NCBI GenBank assembly: GCA_950022295.1
Contig: OX465601.1
Location: 177,633,501 to 177,697,500 of the forward strand
Reading direction: 5' to 3'
Length of the DNA stretch: 64,000 nt
DNA from: Bromus sterilis
Lineage: Eukaryota > Streptophyta > Magnoliopsida > Poales > Poaceae
Below the pieces are notes generated by a model, which saw only the letters and a list, made by a program, of their open reading frames with translations, had not been told where the DNA came from and ran no database searches. This document shows, one piece after another, positions 20,223 to 30,023 of this stretch (its first letter is position 1; each line of letters begins with the position of its first letter). Both the position numbers and the translations under genes were made by a program.

Positions 20223-23200
20223 TGTCACAACCCCAACTAGGGTAAGTGCTAGGGTTGTTTGCTCCCTTTGCATCATGTGAAAAATTCAAAAAGAAAATAA
20301 AAAATGGGGAAAAGAAAGCCCTGAGAAATTAATTCAAATGGCCAGATAAAAATCTTTTTCCAAAAACCATTTGAATATTTGGAAAATTCCTACAAATGAT
20401 GGTGATCATTTTAAAAATGGTTTGGGTTCATTCCCATGCTCATGGAATTTTCTAATTTTCAAACAATGCCTTGGAAAATTAAATAAACCCCTATTTGATT
20501 TGAAATTCAAATTATTTGAATTTCAAAAATGCCCAAAAGTTATGAGCGGCTAGCTACTTATATCCTAAGCCCACATAAAATATTTGGGCATTTATAAAAA
20601 CACTTTGGTATTTATTTATCAAAGAAAAAAATTGAAAGAAAAAGAAAAACAAACAGAAAAGAAATAAAAAGGAAAAAGGGGCCTTACCTGCTTCTGGCCC
20701 AACTTAAACTAGGCCGGCCCAGCCCACCCGAGACGCCCCTGTAGTCTTCCTCCCCTCCCCCCGAAGCAGCTCGGTGGAGGGCAGGGGAGCGCCGAGGCCA
20801 CCGCGACGGTCAGCGACCTTCTAGGCCCTCCCCTCTGCCCCTGAATGCGCCACGCAGCTGCCCACTTTCCCCCGCACCCTTTCCCCCTCTCGCTGCTCTC
20901 TCTGCGTCGCCTCCCTCGCCGATTTCTTCGACGCCCGAGCGCCGCCGTGGAGCGCGCCGTCGAGCACGCGTGGCCAACGGCCACAAACCGCCGCACCGCC
21001 ATGTCCCTCGTCTTCTCCGTGGTCGTCTTCATCTCAGTGCGCGAGGAATCGGACCCGCAAGCCCCGAGCAAGCCGTCCCCTTCGTCTTCCTCCTCGCCGG
21101 AGCCGCAAGCTTGTCATCGTCGATTCGCCGTGTGCAGAGCCTCCCCAACCTTGCCGCGGGATCCGTTGAGTTCCCCGAACCCCGGTGAGCATTTTCCCCC
21201 AAGCCCCGCTCCCTTCCTCGCTCTCTAGCACATGTCGCCATGAGTGCCGACGAGGTCCGCCGCCATTGTTGTCGTTGCCATGGCCTGCGACCTCTCCTTG
21301 ATGCCTAGTTAGCACCACTGGGTGCGGGTGAGCAAGAGGAGCTCCCCAGTGCCCTTCTTTTCCTCTCCCGTGCACTCCAGCCGATTACGGCGAGTGCTCC
21401 GGCGAGCCACAGAGGACACCGGCGACCTAGGCCATTAGAGGCCCTAATGACCTTGCTAACCCTCCCCTCCTCTCTATGACAGTGGGCCCCAGTCCCTCTA
21501 ATTAAACACAGTTTAAAATAAACCACGGGATTAATCCCAGAGCCACTGATAGCATGGCCCCACTGGTCAGCCCCCTGCTGACGTCGTGCTGAGGCAAGGC
21601 TGACGCAGTAAATAGAAAAGAATTAAAAATATATCAGAAAATAGCAGAAATTATCTTAAACTTTGAAAATTCATAGAAAATTCATATTAACTCCAAATTG
21701 GACAAATAATATATGAAAAATGATCAGCAGAAAATTCTCTATCCAAATATGCAACTTTCAACCATGTTTGAGTTGATTTTAAAATGGGACCAGTAGCTTT
21801 TTCTATTTGGCTTAATTGGAATTAATTCAAATTAAATTCAAATGCTTTTGTAATTTGAACCTTTGCAATACACCACATCTCACTTGAACATCAGAGGCAT
21901 ATCAAACACTTGAACACATGCTTTACAATGATCCAACAATAGCAAATGCATTTTGGCTAAATTGAAATTCATATGTGGAGTTTGAATTTTCATTTCAAAT
22001 GCAATACACTTCATTTAAATTAAATGTTCCACAAATCAATAACCTTCACATCATGGACAACATAATCATGTGATTGTGCATTTAAATTCAATGTTGCCCC
22101 CCCTTTTTGTTGATGATTGTGCCGATAACAGTGCCTCCGAGACGGTGATCACCCCCGAAGAAGAAGAAGATCGGTAAACCCCGTGTATCGCCAGCAAGGC
22201 AAGCAAACCCCATTGATCATGTCTATAAAATCCAAATTCCCTCTCAGTCTCGCTTATGCATGTTTAGGAGATCACCTTGATCGATTCTACCGCATAGTTG
22301 AACCCATATCCGATGCATGACCTATCATCTTTTCACAGTAGTAAGCAAACCAAAATCCTAGCAGATTTAGGAGTTGAATGATGAGCATGTGGCCCCTGCA
22401 ACTGTTACTGCTTATTGCTGCTTAGTGATACAATGAGGTTACATTGATTGTGAGTCGGGATGGAATAAACACAGTGATGCTGATGATAACGTGTTGGTGA
22501 ATCCACCCTAAACAAAGGTGATCGATGAGAGGCTGTGTAGGAGTACACAGCGGGTTGTCTCGTTGAACACCGCCTTAAGCACCGAGTTCTTGTATGGTAA
22601 TCCAAGACAAAGAGTACAACCACACATTGGGCTCACTGACCCCTCTCGGCCTAGTACCTTGATCCGTGTTGACGTCCAGGAGTCACATTAGTTCGGGCTT
22701 TCTATTTGGCATATGCATAGAAAAAGAATGGATGAAGGGTTGCATCATATAGATATGTGGGTGGATTTGTGAAACAGTGAAACCATCTTCTCGGATGGCG
22801 TTTCGGTTGCCTACATTGTCTGAGTCCGTATCGTTGATCCGGACGGGCTCTCGAGCGGGATCTACCTCAGATAGTCGACTCCTGGAATAGACCGGTTGTG
22901 AGCGAAGTGTCGTGGTGAACATCCTCGCTGTCACCTCTTGAACGGTGGCGAGACCTGGCGGTAACTGATGTTCATGTGTGTGTAGTTTACACCCTTGCAA
23001 GGTTAACAAAACTATTCGAATAGCTGCGTCCGCGGTCATGGACTACTTGGAACCTATACCTGATTATTGGACAACTTGAATGGATACTTCTAAACTCGCA
23101 AGATAAGCGTGAGTGCTATGGCGTGCTTCCTCGTGGGGAAGTCGAGGAAGTATCCATAGTGGTGTATTGGTTGGAGACTTGGATAGTGGACTCGTGTACG

Positions 23201-24150
23201 CTTCTTACCTCAAGTCTGGTACTCGTAGTACAGGACTAGCCAAATCAAAGCTGACACTTCTGCATGTTGAACCCCACCTCCCTTTACCTTGATACTTGAG
23301 CATGAGTAGTGTAGTTCTGAGGTAAGTCTTGCTGAGTACGACTTTGTACTCACGTTTGCTTATTCTATGTTTTAGATGAGAATCCGGAACCCCCGATGGA
23401 GTCACCTTCGTGAAGCTCGATGTTGACCTTGGTAGTATAGTCCCAGACAGTAGTCTGGTCCCTCGTGGAAGGGCATGTTTGTTGTACAAGGCTTCTCTAA
23501 GCCATTTGTTAAACTTGTCTGCACTCAGACCTAATTTTCTTCCGTTGTATGATGTAATGATGATCACAGACATGTGATCTTTTTATGCTCTATGTGTAAG
23601 TCAATAAAGATACACTTTGTAGAGTTATGTGATGATACCTGCTGTTCATACTAGGCATGTGTGCTGCGTGTATGTTTATAACATGCATGTCTTAGTATGG
23701 GTTTTCGAGACCTTAGTTGTGATCTGGCTGGCGGTCTTTTATACACCAAGTGGCCCTTAGATGTGCGCAGCTTGGGGCATCGCGATGCGATTGCTCGTGA
23801 CTCTGTCAAGTGCACACTTTGTTGTATGATCGAGCCCGCCCTAGACCCCGACTAAGTGATCGGGCTGGAGTCAGTCTATGTAAGAGTTGTGATTCAATCG
23901 ATAACATGGTTGAGGCGACTTGTCTATGAGTATGGGATTTCACCACCCATAAGCAATTAGACTCGTGAGCGGACGATGAGGACCCATCTCAGTTGATCAT
24001 CCGGCCTGAATGGGATGCCCCTCACGTTCGATGCTTTCCGAGAGTGTTCTGTGCTTGGCCTTGTCTGCTGAGACAAGTGGGTACGACTCTCGGCTCTCCA
24101 TGTGATTGTATCGTGACTGGAATTACATACGCTAACCCCGGGTCCCGACA
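20223..24150 (+). repeat. E4 5' LTR (3928 bp)
   Basis: Pairs with 40744-44666, by eye about 97-98 percent identical with small indels (for example near 20461/40981). AT-rich for about 470 bp, then a GC-rich block (about 20690-21430) with a sense ORF and a donor-like site, then AT-rich and mixed sequence. Its last 250 bp are roughly 88 percent identical to the E5 LTR. Confidence 0.92.
20845..21228 (+). CDS. Sense-strand ORF inside the E4 LTR, function unknown
   Basis: A 127-codon frame (MRHAAAHFPPH...) in the GC-rich block of the 5' LTR. In the 3' LTR the same frame is open as 41461-41742. A central stretch, AMSLVFSVVVFISVREE, aligns codon for codon and without indels with KLSFLLAAFVFITVRK in the minus-strand E5 LTR ORFs (28593-29267 and 37569-38249). 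The rest is Pro/Ser/Arg-rich. It could be translated from LTR-initiated RNA or be a by-product of GC-rich DNA with few stops; conservation between two diverged LTRs is the only support. A GGTGAGC donor-like site lies inside its 3' part. Confidence 0.25.
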   Translation: MRHAAAHFPPHPFPLSLLSLRRLPRRFLRRPSAAVERAVEHAWPTATNRRTAMSLVFSVVVFISVREESDPQAPSKPSPSSSSSPEPQACHRRFAVCRASPTLPRDPLSSPNPGEHFPPSPAPFLAL

Positions 24151-24154
24151 GACT

Positions 24155-24166
24155 TGGTATCAGAGC
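24155..24166 (+). other. E4 primer-binding site, initiator-Met tRNA type
   Basis: TGGTATCAGAGC, 4 nt after the LTR end. Confidence 0.92.
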
Positions 24167-24195
24167 AGGACTGTCTGTAGGATTATCAAACCCTT

Positions 24196-24213
24196 GGTCG
24201 AAGTCGAGTCTAG
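24196..24213 (+). promoter_or_regulatory. Conserved post-PBS leader motif in E4
   Basis: GGTCGAAGTCGAGTCTAG, identical to the copy in the non-coding element E3. The surrounding leader (24214-24684) shows no gene. Confidence 0.6.
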
Positions 24214-24684
24214 CACTCTATAGTTATATAGTTACTTGGGTATATAAGGGAACAACGTAAGACTTCTTTTTCTCCTTACCCTCATCGATCTGAGTTCTGG
24301 GTCACCCTTATCTTTTCTATGGGATGATAGGACTAGGCTCATCTATGTCTTACTAGAAAATCTCGTTGATTGCTTCCTTGTAGCCGTAGGAAAGTTGTGT
24401 TCGGTCCTCTAGAGTCGTTGTGCTTCCTATTTTGAGACTTCCTATGTAAGTGCTGTTGTTTTGTTGTGAGGATTTCCATTTCTCTTGCAATTACAGCCGT
24501 TGTGCTGTCCGAGTAATTCCATGTTTATTCATAATCTGATGCATTTGCAAAATCCTTCCCTCCTTTTCGGTTGTCTTTCAAGAAGAAGTTTTAGTTGGCA
24601 TGCCTGACAGTTCTCTAGAGTTTGTTGTAGGTTTTGTTCTAGAAACCTATATTGATGCATTTGCAGTTCTTCCTCTCACTTTAG

Positions 24685-25760
24685 ATGTCTTCTAGACAGA
24701 AGAACCACACTAACCATCGTGTTGGGGTACTTTGCTACTCTGACATATCTGTTGTAGCCCCTAGTAAACCTTGGTCATCCTCTAGGCAACTACCCAGTAA
24801 TCCAACCCCGTCTACCTAGTCACCCGACAGATGTGTAGAATTCATAGTGGATCTTATACCAGGCACAACCCCAATTTCCAAACGCCCATATAGAATGGCC
24901 CCATATGAATTAGCTGAGCCAAAAACCCAACTTGATGCTTTGTTGGCAAAAGGCTTCATCCGCCCTAGCTCATCGCCATGGGGTTGCCCCGTTCTGTTCG
25001 TAACGAAGAAAGATGGAACAGAAAGGATGTGCGTAGACTATCGTCCGCTGAATCTAGCGACGATAAAGAACAAGTACCCACTGCCCAGGATCAATGATCT
25101 TTATGATCAACTTGCTGGATCTTCTCTCTTCTCCAAGATGGATTTGAGATTAGGCTATCATCAAATCAAAATCCGAAATGAGGACATTCCAAAAACGTCT
25201 TTCACTACTCGTTATGGTCTTTACGAGTACAGCGTCATGTCCTTCGGTTTAACCAATGTCCCCGCCACATTCTCGCGCTTGATGAATTCGATCTTCATGG
25301 AGTACCTAGATAAATTTGTTGTAGTTTATCTTGATGACATTCTCATCTACTCGAAGAACGAAGAAGAGCACGCAGAACATCTTATGTTGGTATTGATGAA
25401 ACTTAGAGAGCACCGCCTTTATGCCAAGTTCTCCAAGTGTGAATTTTGGCTACCAGAAGTGACCTACTTAGGCCACGTGATTTCTGCAAAAGGCATTGCT
25501 GTCAATCCCGAGAGAGTTCAGGCCGTCCTTGATTGGACTCCACCTGAATCGGTTAAGCAAGTCAGGAGTTTTCTCGGCCTAGCAAGCTATTGCCGCCGCT
25601 TCGTTGAGAAATTCTCCAAAGTTGCGAAGCCTCTAACTGAACTCCTCAAGAAAGATAAGAAATTCCAATGGACCCCCAAGTGCGAGGAAAGCTTTCAAGA
25701 GCTAAAAAGAAGATTTATTTCTGCACCCGTACTTGCACCTCCATACACCAAAAGGGATTT
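24685..25760 (+). pseudogene. gag-pol: E4 truncated gag start joined to reverse transcriptase (first pol segment)
   Basis: ATG at 24685, preceded by a pyrimidine-rich stretch ending TTTAG, begins a frame of about 44 codons (MSSRQKNHTN...) that ends at TAG 24817-24819. It resumes in the same frame with the linker before reverse transcriptase (DRCVEFIVDLIPGT). Relative to E5, roughly 480 codons of gag and the whole protease are missing. The reverse transcriptase is otherwise well kept: GCPVLFVTKKDGTERMCVDY, KMDLRLGYHQI and the catalytic YLDD of VVYLDDILIYSKN. The frame runs into E5 at 25760 within the segment linking reverse transcriptase to RNase H and continues at 38807. Confidence 0.85.
25756..25760. 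repeat. E5 target-site duplication, left (GATTT)
   Basis: GATTT precedes E5 and is repeated at 38802-38806. Confidence 0.92.
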
Positions 25761-28700
25761 TGTCGGGACCCGGGGTTAGCGTATGCAAGCGTCACTACAA
25801 CACAATCATATGGAGAGCCGAGAACCGTACCCACTTGTCTAAGCAGACAAGGCCAAGCACAGAACATTCTCGGAAAGCATCGAACGTGAGGGGATCCCAT
25901 CCAGGCCGGATGATCAACTGAAATGGGTCCTCATCGTCCGCACACAAGTCTAATGATATGGGTGATGAACTCCCATACTCATAGACAAGTCACCTCAACC
26001 ATACTATCGATTGTATTATAACCCTTACATAGACTTACTACAGCCCGATCACTTAGTCGGGGTTTAGGGCGGGCTCGATCATACATCAAAGTGTGCACGA
26101 GACAGAGTCTCGAACAATCGCATCGCGATGCCCCAAGCTGCACACATCTAAGGGCCACTTGGTGTATAAAAGACCGCCAGCCAGATCACAACTAACGTCT
26201 CGAAAACCCATACAAAGACATGCATGTTATAAACATACACGCAGCACACATGCCTTGTATGAATAGCAGGTATCATTGCAATTCTCTACAAAGTATACAT
26301 CTTTATTAATAGCTCTTACAGAGTGCACACAGAGATCACAAGCATGTGATCCAACATTACCACAGACAAGCGGAAGCAAGTAGGTCTGAGTACAGACAAG
26401 TTTAAAAAATGGCTTAGAGAAGCCTTATCTAAAAACAAGCCCTCCACGAGGGAACCAGTCGTCTGACTGGGACTACAGTAGCTTGGTCTTGGTCTGAGTC
26501 TTCATTCTTCGAGCTTCGGGTATAAGCCACCATCGGGGTCGGTGGGTTCATCTAAAACATAGATTAAGCAAACGTGAGTACAAAATCGTACTCAGCAAGA
26601 CTTACATAGGAGCTATACTACTCATGCATATGTATCAAGGTAAAGGGAGGTGGGGTTTCACTTGCAGAAGTGCCAGCTTTGACTTGGCTAATCCTGAACT
26701 ACGAGTACCAGACTTGAGGTAAGAAGCGTACACGAGTCCACTACATCTCTTCAACCAATTACACCACTATGGTTACTTCCTCGACTTCCCCACGAGAAGC
26801 ACACCATAGCACTCACGCTTATCTTGCGAGTTTTAGAAGTATCCAGTTCAAGTTGTCTAATAATCGAGCACAGCTCTCCAAGTAGTCCCTTACCGCGGAC
26901 GCGGCTATTCGAATAGTTTTGTTAACCCTGCAGGGGTGTACTGCTACACACATGAAACTATCAGTTACCGCCTTTGTACTCGACACCGTTCAAGAGGTGC
27001 CGACGAGGATAATTCCCACAACTTTTACCTCACAGCCAACTCAAATTCAATGGAGACGCCTATCTGGGCTGGAATCCACATCGTGAACCCGGCCGGTTTA
27101 ACGATGTGGTCCTAGAAGATGTGTGCAAGGTCCCAAGCCGGTCTGAATAGCCGTTCTTCCACTTCGCAGACCGTGCCACAGACCTACCAGAACTCCGAAC
27201 TAATGCGACTCATTGAACTGAGAAGGGGTGAGTTAGTAGGTTGAGCGGGGGTCCATGTGCCCAACATGTGGTAGTACTCTTCGTCTTGGATCACCACACA
27301 AGAACTCGGGCTTAGGGCGGTGTTCAACGAGACAACCCACTGTGTACTCCTACACAGCCTCTCATCGTTCACCTTGTATTAGGGTAGATTCACCAACACG
27401 TTTCACTTTCATCAACACCATGTTTAACATCATCCCGACTCACATCAAGCAACCTCATTGTACCACTAAGCATGCAATAAGCAGTAACAGTTGCAGGGGC
27501 CACATGATATCAACCAACTCCTACATCTGCTAGGATTGTGGTTTGCTTACTACTATGACAAGATGATAGGTCATGCAAAGGATATGGGTTCAACTATGCG
27601 GTAGAAACGTTATCATGGTGATCATCCTAAACAATGCATAAGCGAGACATGAGAGGGAAGTGGGATTTTATAGACATGATCAATAGGGGTTTGCTTGCCT
27701 TGCTGACGAGGTTTCAATAACGGTGTCTTCAACGAAGGGGGAAGCCTCCTGCTCCGGTTCCACCTCTACTCGACAAACAACAAACAAGGAAGCAATATAA
27801 ATACAATGCACAAACACATGGTTGAAGGTTGAAACTTGATGTATATGTTTTCTGATGTGTTTGGGAAATTCCGTTTAAATGGAGTATATTGCAATTGAAT
27901 TGCAAATTCAAACTCCAATTTGAATTCAAACTTAGTCAAGTTATGTGTGACATTGTTTGATCATTTTGAACCTTCTTCAAATGTGTATGATATGCCTCTG
28001 ATGTGTGGTTGAAATGTAGCATAATTCCATGGTCCAAGTTGCAAAAGCATTTGACTTGAATTTGAATTAATTTCAAATAAACCAAATGACATATGTTACT
28101 GGTCCCATTTTAAAATCAACTCCAACGTAGTTGAAAGTTTCATATTTGGAAAGATAATTTTCTCCTGATCATTTTTCATATATTATTTGTCCAATTTGGA
28201 GTTAATATGAATTTTCTATGAATTTCCAAAGTTTGGGGTATTTTCTGGAATTTCTGGAATTTTCTGTGGTTATTTTAATTCTTTTTGATTTATTGCGTCA
28301 GCAGGGGGGCTGACCAGTCAAACTGACTAGGGGACCCCACCTGTCAGCCACAGTGGGGGTTAACCCCCTGTTTAAAATTAACCCGAGGGGTTAATTAGGG
28401 AAGGGCCCCACCTGTCAGTGAGTGCTTAGGGCTGGATTAGCTTAAGTTTAGGGGCTCTAATGGCGGGGTCGACGCCGGCGACTGGGAGCTCGCCGGAACT
28501 TCACCGGAATCGGCTCGGGGGCTCGGTGAGTGGAACGGAGGGCACGGTTGTGTTCCTGGAGGCCGTCCGCGTCGAGTGGTGGCACCAGGGGGTCACGGGG
28601 AGGTCGGGAGCGACGACGGCGACGTCCTTGGCGGCGACAGAACCACGGCGAGCTTGGGCGCGGGGGTTGTGGTGCATGGATTGGGCCAAAACGTGTCGCG

Positions 28701-29824
28701 TTCGAAAGCGGACGAGGCCAGGGTCCAAAAGCGTGCACTTGGGCAACGCCAGGGGCACCAGAGCTTGCGTTGCGTCGACCATGGCGACGGCAGAGTTCTG
28801 CTCTCATGGTGGAAGTGGCTAGAGGAGGAGCGGGAAGCTGCGAGGCGAGGGGAAATGCTCACCAGAAGGTGGTGAACGCGATGGCACCGGCGGTGGAGAC
28901 GGGGAGGCAACGATGGCGACAAATTTGGCGGTGGTCTTCTCGGCGGCCGGCGAGAACTCGATGAAGAATCCGGCGACTCGGGGTCGAATTGGCTCGCGAT
29001 CTTCCGCACGGTGATGAAGACGAAGGCGGCGAGGAGGAAGGACAGCTTGGTGCGGCCTGGAGCTGACGATGGCCACATGTTCTTCACGGCATGGCGACGG
29101 CGGCGCTCGGTTCGTCGTCGGGCTCGTTGCAGGAGTGAGAGGGAGAGGCTCTGGAGGGGGGAATGGAGGCATGGCAATCGTGTGCGTCTCCAGGGGCACG
29201 TAGAAGGACCGGGGAGGGAAGGTGGAGGCTGGGAGGACGACGCCGTGCCCGGCTGTGTCGATGGCATTCCACCGAGCAGCTTGGAGGCGCGGGGAGGAAG
29301 ACGACAGGGGAGGGGTCCAGGTGGGCTGGGCCGTCCAGGGGAGTTGGGCCTCGCCTGGTGCGAGAGGTAATTCCCTTTTCTTAAATCTTTTCTATTTTAT
29401 TTTCTGTAATATGTTGGCCATGCTAAATTAAATAGCTAGGCATTTTTAAAAATGCTGAAACTTTTTCTATGGCCTCATATTATAATAGAGTAGCCACTTA
29501 TAAAGTTTGGCACTTTTTAAAAAATCAAAACATTTGAACTTTAATTCAAATGGGGGTTTAAATTTAATTCTATGCTCCTGTTTGAATATTTGAAAAATCT
29601 ATGAGCATGGGGTGGGTCCCACATCACTTGATATGTGATCACACTCATTTATAAGACTTTTCAAAAATGCAAAAGGAATTTTTGGAGAAACTTTTTATCT
29701 GGCCTTTTGAATTAATTCATGTGGGGGGTGTTCTCTCTCCCATTTTGATTTCTTTTGAATTTTTTTTATCATGATGCAAAGGGTCTTGCTAATCCTAGCA
29801 CATACCTAACTTGGGGTTGTGACA
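25761..29824 (-). repeat. E5 3' LTR (4064 bp)
   Basis: Lower-coordinate LTR copy. On the minus strand it begins at 29824 with TGTCACAACCCC and ends at 25761 with GGGTCCCGACA. It has a GC-rich block at about 28440-29370 containing minus-strand frame 28593-29267. Confidence 0.94.
28593..29267 (-). CDS. Sense-strand ORF inside the E5 LTR, function unknown
   Basis: A 224-codon frame in the 3' LTR, with a 226-codon counterpart in the 5' LTR (37569-38249). It is Arg/Pro/Ser-rich with a short hydrophobic segment (LSFLLAAFVFITVRK) that matches the LTR ORF of E4. Start codons differ between copies. A low-complexity open frame in GC-rich DNA is the alternative. I report it because the hydrophobic segment is shared between diverged LTRs on the sense strand. 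Confidence 0.25.
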   Translation of the reverse strand: MPSTQPGTASSSQPPPSLPGPSTCPWRRTRLPCLHSPLQSLSLSLLQRARRRTERRRRHAVKNMWPSSAPGRTKLSFLLAAFVFITVRKIASQFDPESPDSSSSSRRPPRRPPPNLSPSLPPRLHRRCHRVHHLLVSISPRLAASRSSSSHFHHESRTLPSPWSTQRKLWCPWRCPSARFWTLASSAFERDTFWPNPCTTTPAPKLAVVLSPPRTSPSSLPTSP

Positions 29825-29839
29825 ACTCGCACCCACTCA

Positions 29840-30023
29840 ACATAATCTCGTCCCGAGATTCAGAAGTCTGCGGGAGGAAGGAGGGGTACTCGGCACTGAG
29901 ACGGTCTTCTCTTTCCCACGTGGCTTCTTTCTCGGAGTGGTGAGACCACTGAACTTTCAGAAACTTGATCTTATTTCGGTGAGTGATACGCTCTGCTGAA
30001 TCAAGAATACAAACAGGGTATTC
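29840..30023 (-). pseudogene. E5 chromodomain cut off from integrase by one stop
   Basis: In the same frame as the E5 polyprotein and directly after its TGA (30024-30026), the minus strand stays open to the LTR. It reads KIKFLKVQWSHHSEKEATWE, a chromodomain core with the aromatic and acidic residues of the family. The homologous segment in E4 (40458-40766) has Arg (CGA-type codon position) where E5 has TGA. Chromodomains in this lineage are known to bind modified histone tails and steer integration; this copy would make an integrase without it. Confidence 0.8.
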
